Assembly: GCF_023218175.1 (NCBI RefSeq)
Contig: NZ_JALPTH010000009.1
Span: 124,001-188,000 of the forward strand
DNA: 64,000 bases
Source of the DNA: Streptomyces lichenis
GTDB lineage: Bacteria > Actinomycetota > Actinomycetes > Streptomycetales > Streptomycetaceae
Direction of reading: 5' to 3'
The position numbers were made by a program, and so were the translations under genes. The notes below the pieces were generated by a model. It was not told the origin of the DNA, searched no databases, and saw nothing but the letters and a program-made list of their open reading frames with translations. Below are positions 59,133 to 64,000 of this stretch, one piece after another. How positions within the stretch are numbered: the first letter of the stretch is position 1; the number at the start of each line of letters is the position of its first letter.

Positions 59133-62100
59133 TCAGGCCCGGCCCTCCTCCTCCCCGCCACCCAGGAACGCCGTCTGCACCTGGACCGTCTTGCGGCGGG
59201 CGATGCGGGTGGCGCGGCCCGGGGGGAGCAGGCGGCCCTTGGCGTTGCCGAAGACGTAGCCCTCGGAGGGCGGGCAGGAGAGCAGCAGGGCGGGGGTGTT
59301 GACCTCCTGGAGGCGGCGCATCAGGGGCTCGCCCATGCCCCGGCCGGCGCCGCTGGCGGAGCGGGCCACGATCAGGTGGAGGCCGACCTCCCAGCCCAGC
59401 GCCAGATGGGTGAGCAGCGGCTCGAAGGGGGCGTTCACCGGGCCCGAGCCGACCATGTCGTAGTCGTCGATCAGGACGAACAGCCGCGGGCCGTTCCACC
59501 AGTCGGCCAGCCGCATCCGGCCCGGGGCGATGTCCGGGCCCGGGACGCGGGTGCGCACCGCCCGGGCCGCGCCGTCCACCAGGTCGCGCAGCGCGTCGAT
59601 GGAGACCGCGTGCCCGAGCCGGTACTCGTCGGGCACCGCCTCGACCAGCTCGCGCCGGTAGTCCACCACCATGATCCGCGCCTCGGCCGGGGTGTAGCGG
59701 TCCATGATCGCCTTCGCGGCGAGCCGCAGCAGGTTGGTCTTGCCGCTCTCGGTGTCGCCGACCACGATCATGTGCGGGCTCTCGGCGAAGTCGTGCCAGA
59801 CGACGGACAGTTCGTCCTCCTCCAGGCCGATGGGCACCCGGAAGTCCCCGTGCGGTGCGGGGAGGTCGGACAGGGGCAGTTCGGTGGGCAGCATGCGGAC
59901 CTGCGGGGCCGGCGGGCCGGTCCAGGCCTCCCGTACCGCGGCGACCAGCCCGGCGACGCCCTCGCCGAGGTCGTCCGAGCTCTCCACGCCGTCGATCCGC
60001 GGCAGCGCGGTGAGGTAGTGGAGCTTGCTCTCCCGGGTCAGGCCTCGGCCGGCGGTGCGGGGCACGGTCGCGGCCCGGCGGATGTCGATCTCGGAGTCCA
60101 TCGCGTCACCCATCCGCAGTTCGAGGTGGGTGCCCGCCTGGTCGCGCACGGCCGACGGCAGCTCGACCCAGCGGGCGGTGGTGACGATGAGGTGGATGCC
60201 GTAGTTGAGGCCCCGCGCGGCGATCGCATTGAAGGTGGTGATGTGCCGGTCGTAGTCCTGCCGGACCGTCGACCAGCCGTCGATCACCAGGAACACGTCG
60301 CCGTGGTCCTGGTCCGGGAACTCCCCGTTGGCCCGGCGGCGGCGGAAGTTCGCCATCGAGTCGATGCCGTGGTCCAGGAAGAACTTCTCCCGGGACGCCA
60401 GCAGCGTGGTCACCTCCGCGATGGTCCGGCCGACCCGCTCGGCGTCCAGCCGGGCCGCCACCCCGCTCATGTGCGGCAGTCCGGCCAGCCCGGCCAGGGT
60501 GCCGCCGCCGAAGTCCAGGCAGTAGAACTGCACCTCGCTGGGGGTGTGGGTGAGGGCCAGCGCGGCCAGCACGGTGCGCACCATGGTGCTCTTGCCGCTC
60601 TGCGGGCCGCCCGCGATGGCGATGTGCCCGCCCACCCCGGACAGGTCCACCTCCAGCAGGTCGCGCCGCTGGTCGAAGGGGCGGTCCACCACCCCGATCG
60701 GCACCTTCAGCCGCCCCCGGCCCGGGGCGGCCGCCGTGGTCAGGCCCAGCTCCGGATGGGGCGCCAGCGGCGGCAGGATCCGGTCCAGGGTGGCCGGCAG
60801 GTCCAGCGGCGGCAGCCACACCTGGTGGGCCGGCGGCCCCTCCCCGAGCAGCCGATCCACCGCCACCGAGAGGAGGGAGTTGCCGTTCTCTTCGGCCTCC
60901 GCCTCGGGCTGCGGGGGGTCGGGTACGGCCCGGGGGACGACGTAGCCGGTACCCCACGGCACCGTCTGGCCGGCGGCCCGCGCCTGCCCCGCGCTGCCGC
61001 GCCGCTCGCGGTAGGGGCCCGAGACATACGCCGCCCGGAACCGGGTCAGCGCCTCCACCCCGGACTTGAGGTAGCCGCCGCCGGGGGCCGAGGGCAGCTC
61101 GTAGGCGTCCGGCACGCCCAGCACCCCGCGGCTCTCCATCGCCGAGAAGGTCCGCAGACCGATCCGGTACGACAGATGGCTCTCCAACTGGTGCATACGG
61201 CCCTCGTCCAGCCGCTGCGAGGCCAGCAGCAGATGCACCCCGAGGCTGCGGCCCAACCGCCCGATCATCACGAACAGCTCCATGAACTCGCGATGCGCGG
61301 CCAGCAGTTCGCTGAACTCGTCGACGACCACGAAGAGGCTGGGCAGGGGCGCCAGCGGCGTCCCGGCGGCCCGCGCCTTCTCGTACTCCAGCGCCGAGGT
61401 GTAGTTTCCGGCCGCCCGCAGCAGCTCCTGGCGGCGGATCAGCTCGCCGTGCAGCGCGTCCTGCATCCGGGAGACCAGCGCCGCCTCGTCCGCCAGGTTG
61501 GTGATCACCGCCGAGGTGTGCGGCAGCTCATCCAGGCCCAGGAAGGTCGCCCCGCCCTTGAAGTCCACCAGCACGAAGTTGAGCGTCTCGGAGGAGTTGG
61601 TCAGCGCCAGCGCCAGCACCAGGGTGCGCAGCAGCTCGCTCTTGCCGGAGCCGGTGGCCCCGATCAGCATGCCGTGCGGTCCGGTGCCGCCCTGCGCCGA
61701 CTCCTTGATGTCCAGCTCCACCGGCACCCCGTCGGCGCCCACCCCGATCGGCACCCGCAGCCGGCTCGGCCCGGTGCCCCGCCGCCACAGCGGATCGGGA
61801 TCGTGCCGGTGCAGGTCCGCGATGCCCAGCAGGGTGGTCAGCTCCACATCGGTGGAGAGCGGTTCGGCGGTGTCCGTGCCGATGCCCATCCGGTACGGCG
61901 CCAGCCGCTTGGCCAGCGCCCGCGCGGTGTGCGGCCCGAACACGTCCGGCACGCCCAGGAAGGTGGTCTGCTCCTTGCGGTCCCGGTCGGTGCGCACCAG
62001 CCGCAGCTCACCGTCCTCCACCTCGAAGCGGAGCGTCACCCGGCCCGGCCGCCAGGTCAGCGCGCCCGACAGGTCCAGCACCACGGTGTTGCGCAGCCCC

Positions 62101-63107
62101 GGCCCGTCCAGCCGGTGCCCGCCCGGCACGGTGCCGCCGTCCACCACGATCACCGTGAACGGCTCCTCCCGGCCCGGCAGCGCCTCCGGGTCGAACGCCG
62201 GCCGCTCCAGGAACTCCGGACCCAGCAGGTCCTCCAGCTCACCGAAGGCCGCCCCGGTCATCCGGGCCGGGCCCGCCCCGTCTGTCTCCTGCGGGTGCAG
62301 ATGGTGCGGCAGCCACTTCACCCACTCCCAGTCCGCCCGCCGCTCGTCCGACACGCACAGCGCGATCCACAGGTCGTCGGGGGAGTGGAACGCCGCCAAC
62401 TGGCCCACCAGCGCCCGCGCCAGAGCCCGCGTCCGCTCGGCGTCGCCCCGGAACAGCACCCGCGCCCAGGCCCGCAGATACAGCGCGATCGGCTGGTCCG
62501 GGACCGTCCCGTAGGCCCGGATGAAGCTGCGCAGCGCATGCGCGGCCAGCGGCTCCAGGTCCTCCACCGGGCTGGTCGCCAGCGGGTTCAGCCGCAGCCC
62601 CAGCTTCTGGTCCCCGACGGCCACCCGCACCTCGCCGAAGTCCTCGTCCTGCGGCCGGCGCTCCCACAACCGGGTGGAGTCGGCGATCGACCAGAGCGCG
62701 GCCGGCTCCGGATGCCGCCAGGCCAGCGCCCGCTGCTGGTCGACCACGGCCGCCCGCACCTTGCGCCGGGTCTGGGTCAGATAGCGCAGATAGTCGCGGC
62801 GCTCGCCCTTCAGCCGCTGCTTGCGCTCGCTGTTGCGACGCATCACCTGGCCCAGCATCATCGCCCCCGAGGCCACCACCATCAGCCCCAGCGCCAGATA
62901 GATGAAGCTGCTGCCGCCGGAGGACCCCGGCCGGATGAACATCAGCATCATCGACACCGACATCAGCGCCATCGGCAGATACGTCCACACCGCCGAGGAG
63001 TCGGGCACCACCTCGGGCAGCACCGGCGGCTCCTGGAGGGTCAGCTCCCCCTCCGGCATCTCCGGGCCCCGCCTGCGGGCCGGCCTGCGGAACAGCACCA
63101 CACTCAC
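59133..63107 (-). CDS. eccC: type VII secretion ATPase EccC (FtsK/SpoIIIE family)
   Basis: This is a 1324-residue motor of the ESX secretion system. Two N-terminal membrane helices (~42-90: VWTYLPMALMSVSMMLMFI; FIYLALGLMVVASGAMMLG) are followed by three FtsK-like ATPase domains. Their Walker A motifs are GATGSGKSE (~486), GGPQSGKST (~836) and GDTESGKTN (~1122). The first domain has the Walker B-like LFVVVDEFSEL; the third has LFVLIDDYDMV. All membrane and ATPase parts are in one chain, unlike the split EccCa/EccCb of some mycobacteria. It starts at GTG 63107 behind AAGGAG and is divergent from eccD. Confidence 0.96.
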   Translation of the reverse strand: MSVVLFRRPARRRGPEMPEGELTLQEPPVLPEVVPDSSAVWTYLPMALMSVSMMLMFIRPGSSGGSSFIYLALGLMVVASGAMMLGQVMRRNSERKQRLKGERRDYLRYLTQTRRKVRAAVVDQQRALAWRHPEPAALWSIADSTRLWERRPQDEDFGEVRVAVGDQKLGLRLNPLATSPVEDLEPLAAHALRSFIRAYGTVPDQPIALYLRAWARVLFRGDAERTRALARALVGQLAAFHSPDDLWIALCVSDERRADWEWVKWLPHHLHPQETDGAGPARMTGAAFGELEDLLGPEFLERPAFDPEALPGREEPFTVIVVDGGTVPGGHRLDGPGLRNTVVLDLSGALTWRPGRVTLRFEVEDGELRLVRTDRDRKEQTTFLGVPDVFGPHTARALAKRLAPYRMGIGTDTAEPLSTDVELTTLLGIADLHRHDPDPLWRRGTGPSRLRVPIGVGADGVPVELDIKESAQGGTGPHGMLIGATGSGKSELLRTLVLALALTNSSETLNFVLVDFKGGATFLGLDELPHTSAVITNLADEAALVSRMQDALHGELIRRQELLRAAGNYTSALEYEKARAAGTPLAPLPSLFVVVDEFSELLAAHREFMELFVMIGRLGRSLGVHLLLASQRLDEGRMHQLESHLSYRIGLRTFSAMESRGVLGVPDAYELPSAPGGGYLKSGVEALTRFRAAYVSGPYRERRGSAGQARAAGQTVPWGTGYVVPRAVPDPPQPEAEAEENGNSLLSVAVDRLLGEGPPAHQVWLPPLDLPATLDRILPPLAPHPELGLTTAAAPGRGRLKVPIGVVDRPFDQRRDLLEVDLSGVGGHIAIAGGPQSGKSTMVRTVLAALALTHTPSEVQFYCLDFGGGTLAGLAGLPHMSGVAARLDAERVGRTIAEVTTLLASREKFFLDHGIDSMANFRRRRANGEFPDQDHGDVFLVIDGWSTVRQDYDRHITTFNAIAARGLNYGIHLIVTTARWVELPSAVRDQAGTHLELRMGDAMDSEIDIRRAATVPRTAGRGLTRESKLHYLTALPRIDGVESSDDLGEGVAGLVAAVREAWTGPPAPQVRMLPTELPLSDLPAPHGDFRVPIGLEEDELSVVWHDFAESPHMIVVGDTESGKTNLLRLAAKAIMDRYTPAEARIMVVDYRRELVEAVPDEYRLGHAVSIDALRDLVDGAARAVRTRVPGPDIAPGRMRLADWWNGPRLFVLIDDYDMVGSGPVNAPFEPLLTHLALGWEVGLHLIVARSASGAGRGMGEPLMRRLQEVNTPALLLSCPPSEGYVFGNAKGRLLPPGRATRIARRKTVQVQTAFLGGGEEEGRA

Positions 63108-63325
63108 CGTACGGACTCCTTCGCCCGCCGGAACCGGTGACGGCCGGCGGTGGGTACCTCGGACAGATGATTGATACTACGATCGTCCGGGCCGCGTGCC
63201 CAAGGTCAAAAGGGGCCGCGACCAGGCCTGTTGGCCTGCCCGAACCGGGCGGAAGCGGGCGGACGACGCCACACCGGAACGCGTGGAGAACACGTGGAGA
63301 ACGCGGAAGGGCGTGAGCCAGCCCC
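63108..63325. promoter_or_regulatory. divergent eccC / eccD promoter region
   Basis: This 218-base gap is AT-richer around 63155-63185 (GATTGATACTACGATCG). No gene is seen. It must hold the divergent promoters of eccC and eccD; GGAAGGGCG at 63305 serves eccD weakly as a ribosome binding site. Confidence 0.4.
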
Positions 63326-64000
63326 ATGAGTGACAACCAGGTGGCAGGTCTGTGCCGGGTGACCGTACGCGCCCCGGCGCGCACCGTCGACCTCGCCGTA
63401 CCCGCCGACGTACCGGTGGCCGACCTGCTGCCGGCCGTCCTCGGCTACGCCGGGGACGACCTGGAGGAGACCGGCGTCGAACACGGCGGCTGGGTCCTCC
63501 AGCGCCTCGGCGGCGAACCGATGGACGAGGAACGCACCCTCGACTCCTTCGACCTGCGCGACGGTGAGACCCTCTACCTGCGCCCGCGCACCGAGGCCCT
63601 GCCCGAGGTGCACCTGGACGACCTGGTCGACGGCATCGCCACCACCCTCCAGCGCCGCCCGCACGGCTGGTCCCCGGCCGCCGCCCGCGCCGTGCTGCGC
63701 GGCCTGGCCGTCGCCACCCTGCTCACCGGCCTCGCGGTGCTGGCGCTGCCCGGCGGCTCCGGCACCGTCCGCGCCGTCTGCGCCACCGTCGCCGCGCTGC
63801 TGCTGCTGGCCGGCGCCGCCGCCGCGGCCCGCGCGGTCGGCGACGGCGGCGCGGCGGCCGCCCTCGGACTGCTGGTCGGCCCCTACATGGCCGTCGCCGG
63901 CTGGCTGCTGCCCGGCGGGTCGATCACCGGAGCGCACGGCCAGGAGGTGCTCGGCGCCCGGCTGCTCGCCGCCTCCGCCGCCGGGGCCGGCGGCACGGTC
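63326..64000 (+). CDS. eccD: type VII secretion membrane protein EccD, 5' part
   Basis: The first 225 residues of EccD are present; the gene runs off the window. Residues ~8-90 form the YukD/ubiquitin-like cytoplasmic domain (LCRVTVRAPARTVDLAVPADVPVADLLPAVLGYAG ... DGETLYLRPRTEALPEVHLDDLVDGIA). After about residue 125 the membrane helices begin (AVLRGLAVATLLTGLAVLAL; VCATVAALLLLAGAAAAARAV); about eleven are expected in the whole protein. EccD forms most of the membrane channel of the ESX core complex. The start is ATG 63326. Confidence 0.93.
   Translation, partial: MSDNQVAGLCRVTVRAPARTVDLAVPADVPVADLLPAVLGYAGDDLEETGVEHGGWVLQRLGGEPMDEERTLDSFDLRDGETLYLRPRTEALPEVHLDDLVDGIATTLQRRPHGWSPAAARAVLRGLAVATLLTGLAVLALPGGSGTVRAVCATVAALLLLAGAAAAARAVGDGGAAAALGLLVGPYMAVAGWLLPGGSITGAHGQEVLGARLLAASAAGAGGTV

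Noticed and set aside
59376..63140. A 1254-codon open frame on the plus strand opposite eccC
   Set aside because: EccC with three Walker A motifs is on the other strand; the shadow translation is His/Gln/Arg-rich low complexity.

Overview
The window is high-GC actinobacterial DNA, almost certainly from a Streptomyces chromosome. GTG starts are frequent, genes overlap by ATGA or GTGA, several transcripts look leaderless, and divergent regulators sit beside palindromic operators. TTA (bldA-dependent) codons occur in the first gene of two biosynthetic operons. Only a handful of stretches exceed 300 bases without a gene, and each is described below.

Layout. 1-11.9 kb is ordinary chromosome: a thioredoxin-fold lipoprotein, a cyclophilin, a LysR-type effector-domain protein divergent from a DUF5997 gene, an FUSC membrane protein, a sugar kinase, a secreted streptogrisin-like protease with a chitin-binding module, a PAP2/DMT membrane pair under a TetR regulator, a DUF309 protein and tRNA-Pro(GGG). 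11.9-17.7 kb is the most striking part: a compact RiPP locus of the biarylitide type. Two separate five-codon genes, both encoding MRYLH, each have their own ribosome binding site. They lie between a 2-oxoglutarate/Fe(II) hydroxylase and a cytochrome P450 coupled to a methyltransferase; a regulator/MFS exporter pair is next to them. 17.8-22.3 kb holds regulator/enzyme pairs (MarR, CGNR, hydrolases, an SDR).

22.5-28.3 kb is a small biosynthetic cluster made of a tandemly duplicated cassette (KAS III, acyl carrier protein, alpha/beta hydrolase, twice) ending in a glycosyltransferase. 28.4-33.1 kb carries an M28 aminopeptidase, an M4 metalloprotease, a small antitoxin-like protein and an MFS transporter. 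33.2-43.1 kb is a seven-gene operon on the minus strand: an adenylating enzyme fused to an aldehyde dehydrogenase, a ThDP enzyme, a ketosynthase, a condensation-domain protein that looks like a gutted NRPS module, an alpha-oxoamine synthase, an ACP and an SDR. No product can be named from the sequence.

43.6-64 kb is a type VII secretion (ESX-like) locus. It contains a 3487-residue candidate substrate with a helical N-terminal domain, an HEXXH segment and a Cys-less OTU-like domain. It also contains a beta-helix/tandem-AAA EccA-like protein, a mycosin, EccC and the start of EccD. The remaining core genes (EccB, EccE, Esx) presumably lie beyond the right edge.
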